Source: G001797105 sp964528155
Lineage (GTDB): Bacteria; Chloroflexota; Anaerolineae; Anaerolineales; E44-bin32
DNA: 22,886 nt
Assembly (NCBI GenBank): GCA_964528155.1
Contig: CAZGRL010000058.1
Location: forward strand, 1-22,886
Direction: 5' to 3'
Made by a program: the position numbers and the translations under genes
Notes under the pieces: generated by a model
Told to the model about the DNA's origin: nothing
The model's database searches: none
What the model saw: the letters and a program-made list of their open reading frames with translations, nothing else
Shown here: one piece after another, positions 1 to 8,314 of the stretch
Layout: every line of letters begins with the position of its first letter
Position numbering within the stretch: position 1 is the stretch's first letter

Positions 1-37
1 CTCCCAGGTGTTATTGGGACATGTGCGGGGAGGAAGA

Positions 38-90
38 GGCCAAGTTGAATGCAAGGGGCAGCTACGCTGCCCCTTGCATTCAACTTGGCC
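38..90. repeat. 53-bp perfect hairpin (25-bp arms, TAC loop)
   Basis: The arms at 38-62 and 66-90 are exact reverse complements over 25 bp and are separated by the 3-nt loop TAC. The centre reads GGGGCAGCTACGCTGCCCC. The geometry is identical to the hairpins at 18766-18818 and 18875-18927, and the arm is alignable with theirs, so this is treated as one copy of a repeat family. It lies about 115 bp upstream of the first gene. No T-run follows either arm, so a simple intrinsic terminator is not the obvious reading. The rest of 1-205 shows no convincing gene. Confidence 0.95.
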
Positions 91-205
91 CTACATACAA
101 AGTGGGGAGCGAGTCCAATCGGCGCGCACGAGCTGCCCTACCTGGCGCGAGGGCAGGAGGGTGTGCTAGTCTGAGCGGCCTTCGCATGGGGATCTTGAGG
201 ACGAC

Positions 206-1141
206 GTGGCGGCACAAGAAAGCGAGTCTCAAGGAAGCCTGCAGCCGGCTCCGCCCATGACTCAGCGGGTGCTATCCATCGTGCACAACCCGCGCATGCC
301 GCGTCGAGCACAGAAGCTGAACAAGGCGATGGGTTGGAACGACCCAGACGATCTCGCCGCTCGTTTCATCGAAGATGTGCGCGACTGCAGCCACGGTCGG
401 GCTGTATATCAGATCACAGAGACCATCGAGGTCGACGGCTTTCCGCTCAAGGCGGACGGGTTCTCCTACACGCCCGAGAGCTACATGGCGGGCATACGGG
501 GAAAGGGATTCCACCGGCCGGATGCGGTCGACTACCGTGTGCTTGTTAGAGAGTTCGAGATCCTGAGAAGAGTACGGGAGGGTGAAATCGACGAGGTGTG
601 GCTCTTCGGCTTCCCCTACGCCGGCTACTACGAATCGATCATGGGCGGACCGGGTGCCTTCTGGTGCAACGCGCCGCCCCTTGAAGGGACACACGCGGCC
701 GAGCGGCATTTTGTGATTATGGGGTTCAACTACGAGCGCGGCGTCGGAGAGATGCTGGAGGATCTCGGTCATCGGGCCGAATCGATCCTGACGCACGTAT
801 TCCGCGGTGCGGGGGAAGGCGATCTATTCGAGCGCTTCACCCGCTATGACGCGAAGAACCCAGGACGCGCCGAGGTCGGGACGATTCACTTCGCCCCCAA
901 CAGCCAGCGGGACTACGACTGGGGGAACCCGCGCAAGGTGCTCAGCCGCTGCGATACCTGGTACAACTTCCCCCATCTGACGGGGGAGCCGCGCCTCGTC
1001 GAGTGCAGCGAGTGGGGAAGCGGTGACATTCGCCTGCACCACTTGTGGTGGTTCCACCACTTCCCGCACTACGTCGGAGCCTCGGGCGGGTTTCTGAACA
1101 ACTGGTGGAACTACGTGATCGATCCGAATCTTGTGGAATGA
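206..1141 (+). CDS. Conserved protein of unknown function, W/H-rich C-terminus
   Basis: I do not recognise a named family. The protein is 311 residues from the GTG at 206, which has a GAGG 5 bases upstream; an in-frame ATG at 257 (residue 18) is an alternative start without a good ribosome binding site. No signal peptide or membrane segment is visible. Several stretches look conserved and structured: DEVWLFGFPYAGYYES (about 131-146), GAFWCNAPPLEGT, WGNPRKVLSRCDTWYNFPH, and a C-terminal block with HHLWWFHHFPHYVG and NNWWNYVIDPN. The density of Trp, His and Tyr near the C-terminus suggests a binding pocket or catalytic cleft, but that is inference. The gene precedes a glycosidase-like lipoprotein by 60 bp on the same strand, so the two may be co-transcribed. 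Confidence 0.8.
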   Translation: MAAQESESQGSLQPAPPMTQRVLSIVHNPRMPRRAQKLNKAMGWNDPDDLAARFIEDVRDCSHGRAVYQITETIEVDGFPLKADGFSYTPESYMAGIRGKGFHRPDAVDYRVLVREFEILRRVREGEIDEVWLFGFPYAGYYESIMGGPGAFWCNAPPLEGTHAAERHFVIMGFNYERGVGEMLEDLGHRAESILTHVFRGAGEGDLFERFTRYDAKNPGRAEVGTIHFAPNSQRDYDWGNPRKVLSRCDTWYNFPHLTGEPRLVECSEWGSGDIRLHHLWWFHHFPHYVGASGGFLNNWWNYVIDPNLVE

Positions 1142-1201
1142 TCCACGATCCGCGAAAACCCGGTGCGCGTCGACGGCGATCGTGGGATTGAGGAGGGGTG
1201 C

Positions 1202-2749
1202 ATGCAGGTGAAGGCCGGCGGGCTCGGTGCGGCGATTTCGGCAGCGCTGGTCGCGACTCTGGCCTGTGCGGGCCAGCCGATCGACGAGACCGCGCAGGTC
1301 CAACCGACGCTAGCCGAAACGAAAACGTTCAGCGACGATGCCTTCCAAATCGAGCTGCCGGATTGGACGCCGGTGCAGTCTCCGGATGAGACCACCCTCA
1401 CCGCGTTGGCCAACGCTTCCGGATGGGGGATCTCGGTCGGCCGGCAGCCCCTCGTGCCGCGGCCGTTCGGTTGGTACCTCTCCGAGGTTCTTCCGGACCA
1501 CGGCGATTTTCACGACATCCGCGTCGACGACAGCGATATCGGGAACGTCGTCGTCGACGCCCGCGCCGGCGACTCGCCCGAGCTCGAAGTTCGATTCGTC
1601 CTGACCTACTGTGGCGGTGTGACGTATCAAATCGCCGGCAGTGCGCCGGTGGATGATTTCGCCAACTTCGCGCCTGCGTTCCAGACATTCCTCGACAGTG
1701 CGGTCTGTTCGCATGCGCCGGGCAAAGTCGAGCCCGGGGATGGACTGGTCGGGCTGATCCTGACGCCGGCGAACAACGACTTCAGTTTCGACAATCTTCG
1801 CAAGACGATCGTCGAGGCACACGATGCCGGCGTTCAGGCGACGCATACCTACATGACCTGGGCGAATGTGGAGACGCAGCCGGGTGTCTATGATTGCACA
1901 TTTCCCGACGTCCTCATCGACACTATCTCGCTGGAAGGGCTACGTCAGTCCCTGGTCATCGACTACATCCACACCAGTGTCCCCGGTGATACCCCCGAGG
2001 ATGTTACTGATCTGAGTTTCTCCGATCCGGAGTACCGGCAGCGGGCGACGGCGTTCGCGGTCGCCGTCGCCGAACGCTACGGCGATCAACTCGATTTCCT
2101 CGAGTTGGGCAACGAGGTGAACATCTACTTCAACGATCACCCGGAGGACGTTCAGCCCTTCCTTGAATTCCTGCGAGAGGCGCGAGACACGATCCACGCC
2201 GCTCGACCGGATCTGCCGGTCGGCACCGTGCTGGCGTTCCACGAGCTGATCAACAACGGGCAGCTGGAGATGATCGACACCTTCAAGTTCGGCGATTTTC
2301 TGGCGTATACCTACTACCCTCACGCGGCGGGATTCCGCTACGACGGTGACCCAGAGATCTTCGCCGGGGTGCTCGATCAGATGATCGAGCGCTCCGGGGA
2401 CATGCCCTTCATCGTCGTCGAGAACGGATGGGCGACGGCCGAATCGCTTGGGGGAAGCGAAGATCGCCAGGCCGAATACATCCGGGCCACGTTCGCCGCC
2501 CTGGCGGAGCGGCGCGGCTCGTTCGGCTGGCACCTGTGGTTCGGCTTTCACGACGGAGAGCAGTCGATCTGTGAGGAAGGCGGGTTGAGTTTTCTACCGC
2601 CCGGGACCGATCCGGACTCGCTTGGTGACGCCTGGGGCGCCTTCGTGGATTACCTGTGCACGCTGGGTCTCAAGCATTACGACGGAACGCCGAAGCTCGG
2701 ATGGGAGGTCTTCAAGGAGGAGTTGGCGAAGTACGAGGCGGGTTCGTAG
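1202..2749 (+). CDS. Lipoprotein with clan GH-A glycoside hydrolase-like domain
   Basis: The start is the ATG at 1202, directly after a strong GAGGAGGGG ribosome binding site; the reading frame opens earlier at 1163 but that start has no such site. The 515-residue product begins with a short signal ending in ATLAC (Cys22), a weak lipobox, so it is probably a surface lipoprotein. Residues about 40-165 form an N-terminal domain. From about 180 a TIM-barrel-like sequence follows. ELGNEVN places a candidate acid/base Glu at about 305 and IVVENGW a candidate nucleophile Glu at about 407, the typical Asn-Glu and strand-end Glu pair of clan GH-A. The strand between them includes TYYPH. Which GH family and which glycan cannot be said; GH53, GH10 or GH5-like enzymes are possible. 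It ends facing the ABC importer operon. Confidence 0.75.
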   Translation: MQVKAGGLGAAISAALVATLACAGQPIDETAQVQPTLAETKTFSDDAFQIELPDWTPVQSPDETTLTALANASGWGISVGRQPLVPRPFGWYLSEVLPDHGDFHDIRVDDSDIGNVVVDARAGDSPELEVRFVLTYCGGVTYQIAGSAPVDDFANFAPAFQTFLDSAVCSHAPGKVEPGDGLVGLILTPANNDFSFDNLRKTIVEAHDAGVQATHTYMTWANVETQPGVYDCTFPDVLIDTISLEGLRQSLVIDYIHTSVPGDTPEDVTDLSFSDPEYRQRATAFAVAVAERYGDQLDFLELGNEVNIYFNDHPEDVQPFLEFLREARDTIHAARPDLPVGTVLAFHELINNGQLEMIDTFKFGDFLAYTYYPHAAGFRYDGDPEIFAGVLDQMIERSGDMPFIVVENGWATAESLGGSEDRQAEYIRATFAALAERRGSFGWHLWFGFHDGEQSICEEGGLSFLPPGTDPDSLGDAWGAFVDYLCTLGLKHYDGTPKLGWEVFKEELAKYEAGS

Positions 2750-2777
2750 CTCTTACACCACTTCACAACAGGACATG

Positions 2778-2934
2778 ATGCCAAAGTAGGGCGTCGGGTG
2801 AGAGAGGCTGAAAACCACCCCCAAAGTGGGANNNNNNNNNNTCTCCACTTACCTACCCCACAACCACCTCTTTCCTGCGCACTCGGGCGGCGTGGGTGTC
2901 CGCCCCCGCCCCCCCCCCGCCCTACTTTGGCATG
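2778..2934. repeat. Convergent intergenic inverted repeat flanking a gap
   Basis: The 210 bp between the two convergent genes holds a 16-bp perfect inverted repeat: ATGCCAAAGTAGGGCG at 2778-2793 and its reverse complement at 2919-2934. The interior contains the ten-N gap and a C-rich tract (2901-2922). A bidirectional terminator would be expected here, and a large stem of this kind could serve, but the interior is incomplete. The structure may also be why assembly broke at this point. Confidence 0.6.
2832..2841. other. Assembly gap (10 N)
   Basis: Ten consecutive N bases. True length and content are unknown. The flanks do not read as a broken gene: the + strand gene has already ended at 2749 and the - strand gene ends at 2960, so no coding sequence appears interrupted. 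Confidence 1.
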
Positions 2935-2959
2935 GCTCCCCCATGGCCGGAGTGGAGCG

Positions 2960-4507
2960 TCACATAGTGAGCGCTTCCGAGGCGGGGACGCCGGCCATCA
3001 TCAGGCCAAGTTGCTCGACAGTAGCGCCGTCTCGATCGACGATCCCCATGATCTTCCCCTCATACATCACAGCGATTCGATCCGAGAGGTTACGAATCTC
3101 GTCCAGATCCTCCGAGATGAGCAACGTTGCCGTCCCCTTGGAGCGCTGAGCCACTAGGCGCTGGTGGATGTACTCGGTGCTGCCGATGTCGACGCCACGC
3201 GTTGGCTGGGCGGCGATAAGGACCTTCGGGTCGCGGGAAAGCTCTCGGGCGAGGATCAGTTTCTGGATGTTGCCGCCGGAGAGGTTGCGCAGCGGCGTGC
3301 GCCGGGAGGGCGTCTTGATTTCGAAATCGCGGATGAGATCGTCGCAGTGGTCCGCAATGCGCCGGAAGTCCATGAAGATCCCGCGTGAGAAAGGTGCTCG
3401 CCCGTGGTCTTCAACCATCAAGTTCTCTTCGACCGACAGTTCCCGGATCACGCCGTCGCGCATGCGTTCTTCCGGGATGTAGGCCAGGCCCTGGCGGATC
3501 AGCGGCTCAGGTTGCCAGCCGGTGACGTCGGCGTCGTCGAGCTTGATCTGGCCCTGGGTCGGACGGCGCAGCCCGGCGATCACCTCGGCCAGCTCACGCT
3601 GGCCGTTGCCCGATACACCCGCCAACCCCAGGATCTCCCCGGCGCGCACCTCCAGGTTGACCCCCTTCAGCACCCTCAGGCCTCGATCGCCACTCGCCCA
3701 AACATCCCGCAGCGACAAACGCACCGGTCCTTGCTCGACGGCGGTTTTCTCAACTCGAAGTAGGACCTCCCGACCGACCATGAGGTGGGCGAGCTCCCGG
3801 CGATCGGTGTCGGCCGTGTTCAGAGTCCGCACCACCCGGCCGTCTCGCAGGACCGTGATGCGATCGCTGATCGAAAGCACCTCGTGCAGCTTGTGGCTAA
3901 TAAAGATCAGGGCATGGCCTTCATCGGCCATTCTGCGGAGTGTCACGAACAGATCGTCCACTTCCTGCGGCGTGAGCACTGCTGTCGGCTCATCCAGGAT
4001 CAAGAGCGCCGCGCCACGATACAATGCCTTGAGGATTTCGACGCGCTGCTGTTCTCCAACGGCCAATTGCCATACGACAGCATCGGGGTCGACAATCAGC
4101 CCGTACGTCTGCGACAGCTCACGGATGCGCGCGGCGACTGAGTCCAGGTCGAGCAGCATGCCCCGCCGGGACTTCAGTCCAAGCGAAACGTTGGCCGCCA
4201 CCGAGAGTGTCGGGACAAGCATGAAGTGTTGATGGATCATGCCGATCCCCAATCGGATCGAATCCGTCGGTGAGTTGATGGTCACCGGACGATCGTCGAT
4301 GAGGATCCGGCCTTCGTCCGGCTGATACATCCCGTACAGGATGCGCATCAACGTCGTCTTGCCCGCGCCGTTCTCACCCAGAAGGGCATGGATCTCACCG
4401 GCCCGGACGTCGAAGTCCACGCCTTTGTTGGCGACGACCCCTGGGAAGCGTTTGACGATGCCCTTCAGTTCAACCCGGCTTAGTGGTCGCGGTGCGGGTA
4501 AGGTCAA
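2960..4507 (-). CDS. ABC importer ATP-binding protein, double NBD (BMP/nucleoside type)
   Basis: This energises a sugar/nucleoside-class importer at the inner face of the membrane. The protein is 515 residues and carries two nucleotide-binding domains in tandem. Domain 1 has Walker A GENGAGKTT (44-52), signature LAVGEQQR and Walker B LLILDEPTAVLT. Domain 2 has the degenerate Walker A GVSGNGQRE, in which the Lys is replaced, followed by LSGGNIQKL and VLIAAQPTRGVD; this asymmetry is normal for the RbsA/YufO type. The frame opens at 4726, but that region overlaps the upstream gene and is low-quality sequence. I chose the TTG at 4507, with GGAG upstream and the family-typical N-terminus VELKGIVKRFPG following. 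The binding-protein gene ends 64 bp upstream with a palindrome in between. Confidence 0.93.
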   Translation of the reverse strand: MTLPAPRPLSRVELKGIVKRFPGVVANKGVDFDVRAGEIHALLGENGAGKTTLMRILYGMYQPDEGRILIDDRPVTINSPTDSIRLGIGMIHQHFMLVPTLSVAANVSLGLKSRRGMLLDLDSVAARIRELSQTYGLIVDPDAVVWQLAVGEQQRVEILKALYRGAALLILDEPTAVLTPQEVDDLFVTLRRMADEGHALIFISHKLHEVLSISDRITVLRDGRVVRTLNTADTDRRELAHLMVGREVLLRVEKTAVEQGPVRLSLRDVWASGDRGLRVLKGVNLEVRAGEILGLAGVSGNGQRELAEVIAGLRRPTQGQIKLDDADVTGWQPEPLIRQGLAYIPEERMRDGVIRELSVEENLMVEDHGRAPFSRGIFMDFRRIADHCDDLIRDFEIKTPSRRTPLRNLSGGNIQKLILARELSRDPKVLIAAQPTRGVDIGSTEYIHQRLVAQRSKGTATLLISEDLDEIRNLSDRIAVMYEGKIMGIVDRDGATVEQLGLMMAGVPASEALTM

Positions 4508-4528
4508 GATGGGCTCCGAAAGGAGGAG

Positions 4529-4558
4529 AAGGGAGGAGAGCCATGGCTCTCCTCCCTT
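4529..4558 (-). terminator. Perfect 30-bp palindrome between binding-protein and ATPase genes
   Basis: Positions 4529-4558 form a perfect palindrome with 15-bp arms centred on CCATGG. On the - strand transcript it follows the stop codon of the binding protein and is followed by a pyrimidine stretch (TTCTCCTCCTTTC) rather than a clean U-run. Such intercistronic stems commonly stabilise the upstream mRNA or partly terminate transcription, so that the binding protein is made in excess of the ATPase. The stem is directly seen; the role is inferred. Confidence 0.6.
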
Positions 4559-4571
4559 GCTTTCAAAACGT

Positions 4572-5654
4572 TTACTCTGCCGGCAGGGGGACGGTGATCG
4601 AACCGTCGGAGATCCCCTGGACGGTCTGGGCGGCCAGGTCGAGCACGTCCTGGGGAACCGCGTAGTCGGGGTTGAACTCAACCACCTCTCCGCCGTTCGA
4701 CAGGTTGATGGCGTACGCCGTGCCACCCAGCGTGCCGTTGTGGATGCTGTCGATGATCTGGTGCAGGACGACCTCCCAGTGGTACACCTGGCTGGCGACG
4801 ACGATATCCGGCGCCAGTGAGGTCTGATTGGCCTGCGTCCCGAACCACAGAACGCCGTTGTCCTTGGCGATCCCGATGGCGCCGGTCACCATTTGGGCCG
4901 TGCCGGTCAGGATATCGGCGCCGGCGTCGATGTGGGTCTGGGCCGCCTGAGCGGCCAACGCCGTGTCACTGAACGAACCTGTCCAGATTGCGGGGACCTT
5001 AGCGTCGGGGTTGGTCGCCTGCGCACCGGCGGTGAACCCGTCGACGTACAGCTTGGCATCACCGGTCTCGATGGGCCCGACCACGCCGATCACGCCGCTC
5101 GACGAGAGCTTGGCGGCGACAACGCCTTCCACGTACCCGCCTTCTTCAGATCGGGCTTCATAGGCGAAGACGTTCGTGATCCCCTTGTCGGTCATCGTAT
5201 CGACGGTCGTCCCATGGGCGAAGCTCGTGTCCGGGAAGTCCGGGGCGATCTCCGCCAGGGAGCTGCCGTACTGCGAACCGTGGGCGATGACTAGGTCATA
5301 GCCCTGGGAAGCGTAGTCGCGGATCGCCGCGGCCGCGTCGTCGATGACGAACATATTCTCCGAGTAAGCGATCTCGAAGTTGTCGGCGCCCATCTCGGAC
5401 TGGATGAGCAGGAGTGCATCGTACATGCTCTGGCTGAAGGCTGCGTCATTGATGGCGCTGGGCAGGATGACGGCCACGCGGAACGGTGCCATGGCCTCAG
5501 TCGGCGCTGGGGCTTCTGTCGCCGGAGCCGCCGTTGGTGCGGCCGGCGCGGCGGGTGCCTCGGTCGGCGGCGCGGGCGTCGCTGCCGGGGCACATGCGGC
5601 CAGAGTCAGGGCGGAAAGAACCACGATCGCCAGGATGGCGTAGAGCTTTCTCAT
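4572..5654 (-). CDS. BMP-family substrate-binding lipoprotein of ABC importer
   Basis: The extracytoplasmic receptor of the importer, most likely for nucleosides or a related ligand since the BMP (PnrA/TmpC, NupN) family binds these. The start is the ATG at 5654, with GGAGGG 7 bases upstream; the frame extends to 5702 without support. The signal MRKLYAILAIVVLSALTLAAC ends in a clear lipobox (LAAC, Cys21). An Ala/Pro/Thr/Glu spacer covers about 22-55, then the BMP domain fills the rest: FRVAVILPSAINDAAFSQSM, VIAHGSQYGSSLAEIAPDFPD, EARSEEGGYVEGVVA, and a GVVGPIETGDAKLYVDGF block. Length (360 residues) fits the family. The 202 bp separating it from the permease gene contain an imperfect GC stem at about 5790-5823 but no promoter I would defend. 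Confidence 0.93.
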   Translation of the reverse strand: MRKLYAILAIVVLSALTLAACAPAATPAPPTEAPAAPAAPTAAPATEAPAPTEAMAPFRVAVILPSAINDAAFSQSMYDALLLIQSEMGADNFEIAYSENMFVIDDAAAAIRDYASQGYDLVIAHGSQYGSSLAEIAPDFPDTSFAHGTTVDTMTDKGITNVFAYEARSEEGGYVEGVVAAKLSSSGVIGVVGPIETGDAKLYVDGFTAGAQATNPDAKVPAIWTGSFSDTALAAQAAQTHIDAGADILTGTAQMVTGAIGIAKDNGVLWFGTQANQTSLAPDIVVASQVYHWEVVLHQIIDSIHNGTLGGTAYAINLSNGGEVVEFNPDYAVPQDVLDLAAQTVQGISDGSITVPLPAE

Positions 5655-5856
5655 TCTTATTCCCTCCAGGAATTGGGTCATGCGTAACAACGACGTACAC
5701 ACACGATCGGATTTACGGCTCGATCACCTCCTCCCACCTATTCGACCACGCGGATGTCGTTGATCGAGTACGACGATAACATCATTGACCGAGTCCGGCC
5801 AGCCGGCAGAATCGCAGACCGGCGGCCGAGGTGATCGCCATTCGCCATGGCCGGGC

Positions 5857-6792
5857 TTATGCCTCGCCCCGGTCGAACGGCTTGGTCAGGGCCGCCGGCT
5901 GGCGAACCTTCCGCAGGGCGATAATCAGGATCAGGATGGTCAGGACATACGGCATCATCACCGCAAAGTCGGGCGGCACGGGGAGACCGAGGACCTGGAC
6001 CCAGTTCTGCAAGGCGTTGACGCTGCTGAACAGCAGCGATCCAGCCAACGCGCCGAGAGGGTTCCAACCTCCAAAGTAGACAAGGGCGACGGCGATGAAA
6101 CCCATGCCGGATGTCAGATTCTGTTGGAAGACATTGAGCAAGGCGATCGACAGCGATGCCCCGGCGACACTGGACATCACGCCCCCGAACGTCACCGTCA
6201 GATACCGGACCCGCGCCACGCTCACCCCGAGCGAATCGGCCGCGGCAGGGTTCTGTCCGACGGCTTTGATCTGCAACCCCCACGTCGTGCGATGCAAGAT
6301 GAACCACGACAGCGGGACGAGCAGGTAGGCGCCGTACACAAGCACGTTGTTGTTGAAGAATATTCCCCCTACGAGCGGCAGCTCGGCCAAGATCGGTATG
6401 CGCACAGCCGAGAAACCGCTCACCGTCTCGACCGTGCCCAGCGTCTTCTGAAAGAGGAGCTCGCTCATCCCCAGTCCGAACAGGTAGACCCCGATCCCGC
6501 TGATCCCTTGCTCGGCCTGCAAGGTGACGCTGATGAAGGCCATGGCCATACCCATCAACGCTCCGACGAAGATCGCCGTGAGCAGGCCAAGCCAAGGATC
6601 CCCCGTCTTGAACGTGACGTAGAAGCCGGCGTAGGCCCCCATGAGCATCATGCCTTCGACCCCCAGATTGAGCACGCCGCTCAACTGGCCGAAGGTCTCG
6701 CCGACCGTGGCGTACAGATACGGCGTCGCCAACCGGATTCCGGAGCTCACGATCCCCATCAGCACGGCAGGCGTGAACAGATCGCTGATCAA
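5857..6792 (-). CDS. ABC importer permease 2 (BMP/nucleoside type)
   Basis: An inner-membrane channel subunit of 311 residues belonging to the BPD_transp_2 (branched-chain/ribose/nucleoside) permease class, YufQ/NupQ-like. About eight to nine hydrophobic segments are visible. The diagnostic N-terminal stretch LSGVLNLGVEGMMLMGAYAG is at about 37-56, and AAADSLGVSVARVRYLTVTF gives the cytoplasmic coupling loop. The start ATG overlaps the stop of the preceding permease by 4 bp, implying translational coupling and a heterodimeric channel. Transcription runs on towards the binding protein. The long hydrophilic open frame on the opposite strand (5785-7182) is a shadow. Confidence 0.93.
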   Translation of the reverse strand: MISDLFTPAVLMGIVSSGIRLATPYLYATVGETFGQLSGVLNLGVEGMMLMGAYAGFYVTFKTGDPWLGLLTAIFVGALMGMAMAFISVTLQAEQGISGIGVYLFGLGMSELLFQKTLGTVETVSGFSAVRIPILAELPLVGGIFFNNNVLVYGAYLLVPLSWFILHRTTWGLQIKAVGQNPAAADSLGVSVARVRYLTVTFGGVMSSVAGASLSIALLNVFQQNLTSGMGFIAVALVYFGGWNPLGALAGSLLFSSVNALQNWVQVLGLPVPPDFAVMMPYVLTILILIIALRKVRQPAALTKPFDRGEA

Positions 6793-7940
6793 GTCACACC
6801 CGCTTCCCTGGCCGGTTGGGCTGCGGCCGCTGGCTCGATCATCTCTTGCTGGCGGGCCAGGCGCTTACGCCAGATCTCGCTCCCGACGACGAACACCACA
6901 ACCATTCCGTTCAGGGCGGTGATCAACGCCGACGGGACCTGGACCGCACGCTGCATCTTATTGGCGCCGACGAGCATCGCCCCAAAGAGGATCGAGGCCG
7001 GGATCGTTCCGAGTGGGTGGAGCTGCCCGAAGAGGGCCGCGACGATCCCGTTGAATCCGGCGGAGCCGGTGAAGCCTGCGGCCGATCCATCGGTGAACAT
7101 GCGGTGGTTGACACCCAGCACCTGTGTGGCCCCGCCCATGCCCGCCAATGCCCCACTCAAAACCATCGCCAGCACGGCGTAGCGACCGACGTTGATTCCG
7201 GCGCGGCGCGAGGCGTTGGGGTTCATCCCCACGGCGCGAATCCTGAATCCGATCGTCGTCCTCCACAGCAGGGCCCAGACCAGGACGGCCACGACCACAG
7301 CCAGAATCACGCCGGCGTTCAATCGGGTGGGAGAGAGCCGGGGGAGATCGGCCGCGAGCGGGAAGCGCGCGGTTTGAGGGATGAAAGATCCTTGTTGGAT
7401 CTGAACCGGATCCATGATCGGACCCCGCAGCAAGAAGTTCATCCCCTGAACAGCGATCTGGTTCATCATGATCGTGGTCAGAATCTCGTTGACGTTGAGA
7501 GAAGCCTTCAGCACCCCGGGGATAGCGCCCCATATGGCGCCGCCGAGGAACCCCAGGCTGAGGCAAACCGGGATGAGCGCCCAACCGGGCCAGTCTCTCA
7601 AACCGAGAGCGGCCAATGTGGCCGCCAGGGCGCCGACGATCAATTGACCCTCACCGCCGATGTTGAGCACGCCGCCGCGGAAGGAGATGCAGATGCCGGC
7701 GCCGACGAACAACAGGGGCGTCGCCTTGACGATCGTGTCGGCGAACGCGTTCACGCTGCCGAACGAGCCGGAGGCCATGGCGGAGTACGCTTCCACGGGG
7801 TTGGCGCCAAGTGCGAGGAGCATCAAAGCTCCGATGAGAAGGGCTGCCAACGCGGCAAGAACCGGCGTCAGCGGACCGAGCCAGCGGCGATAGGACGGCG
7901 TACCTCTCGGTTTGACTTGCTTGCTGGGTGACTGGGTCAT
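6789..7940 (-). CDS. ABC importer permease 1 (BMP/nucleoside type)
   Basis: The first gene of the importer cluster, 383 residues, BPD_transp_2 class, YufP/NupP-like. It has a basic cytoplasmic N-terminus (about 1-25), then roughly nine to ten membrane segments. The family stretch GGVLNIGGEGQLIVGALAA lies near the middle, and RRAGINVGRYAVLAMVLSGA is the putative coupling loop. The C-terminus is a short hydrophilic tail rich in Ala. The ATG at 7940 is preceded by no strong ribosome binding site; an ATG 12 bases further upstream is closed by a stop. In Bacillus and Lactococcus systems the binding protein comes first, whereas here the two permeases lead. Confidence 0.92.
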   Translation of the reverse strand: MTQSPSKQVKPRGTPSYRRWLGPLTPVLAALAALLIGALMLLALGANPVEAYSAMASGSFGSVNAFADTIVKATPLLFVGAGICISFRGGVLNIGGEGQLIVGALAATLAALGLRDWPGWALIPVCLSLGFLGGAIWGAIPGVLKASLNVNEILTTIMMNQIAVQGMNFLLRGPIMDPVQIQQGSFIPQTARFPLAADLPRLSPTRLNAGVILAVVVAVLVWALLWRTTIGFRIRAVGMNPNASRRAGINVGRYAVLAMVLSGALAGMGGATQVLGVNHRMFTDGSAAGFTGSAGFNGIVAALFGQLHPLGTIPASILFGAMLVGANKMQRAVQVPSALITALNGMVVVFVVGSEIWRKRLARQQEMIEPAAAAQPAREAGVT

Positions 7941-8112
7941 CTGGCGGTCATGGGGGGATCGGAGGCCTCGACGGATACGTCGGCCTCATCACGAGTGCCT
8001 CGCCGCCGGGTTGGGAGTCGAGGAAGTATACCCCAGGTCACCATGTGGATCGGATGTGTCTATAAGCGTCAAGTGAGCTCCAGAGGCGCGCAGCGCATGC
8101 CTCACGCCTCCG

Positions 8113-8245
8113 CAGCGTCCTTCGACTGCGCCTCGCTCCGCTCCCTGGCCTGTCGGGCTATGCACGAGAGCCCTTCGGCATCACTCCCTGGCCTGCATCC
8201 AGGGCAGGCAGGGTGAACTCCGCGAAGCGAAGTCGAAGGACGCTG
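8113..8245. repeat. Intergenic inverted repeat with CTTCGACT / AGTCGAAG ends
   Basis: The 374 bp between 7940 and 8315 hold no gene. They contain a 15-bp perfect inverted repeat, CAGCGTCCTTCGACT (8113-8127) and its complement (8231-8245). A third partial copy, ATCCTTCGACT, is at 8266-8276. Inside are two copies of TCCCTGGCCTG (8142-8152, 8185-8195), a word that recurs at 14399-14409. This looks like a member of a dispersed non-coding repeat family. It lies in the leader region of the importer operon and behind the dehydrogenase gene. A possible -10 for the importer (TATACT on -, 8025-8030) lacks a good -35. Confidence 0.7.
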
Positions 8246-8314
8246 TGGGAGGACCCCGTCTCATGATCCTTCGACTATGGCCTCGCGCTCTTGATGGATG
8301 CGACGCCCGGCGGT

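Noticed and set aside
38..90. Hairpins of this type as simple intrinsic terminators
   Set aside because: No U-run follows on either strand, and two of the three copies sit upstream of divergent genes rather than after stops.
21..260. A 79-codon open frame crossing the first hairpin
   Set aside because: It runs through a perfect hairpin and overlaps the start of the supported gene in another frame; there is no ribosome binding site or family resemblance.
5785..7182. A 465-codon open frame on + opposite the permease genes
   Set aside because: Its translation is hydrophilic, rich in Arg/Gln/His/Asp and without any motif, and it is fully antisense to two well-supported permeases. It is a by-product of GC-rich codon use.
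6816..7931. A 371-codon open frame on + opposite the first permease
   Set aside because: Same reason: low-information Arg/Gln/Glu/Gly-rich translation mirroring a membrane protein on the other strand.
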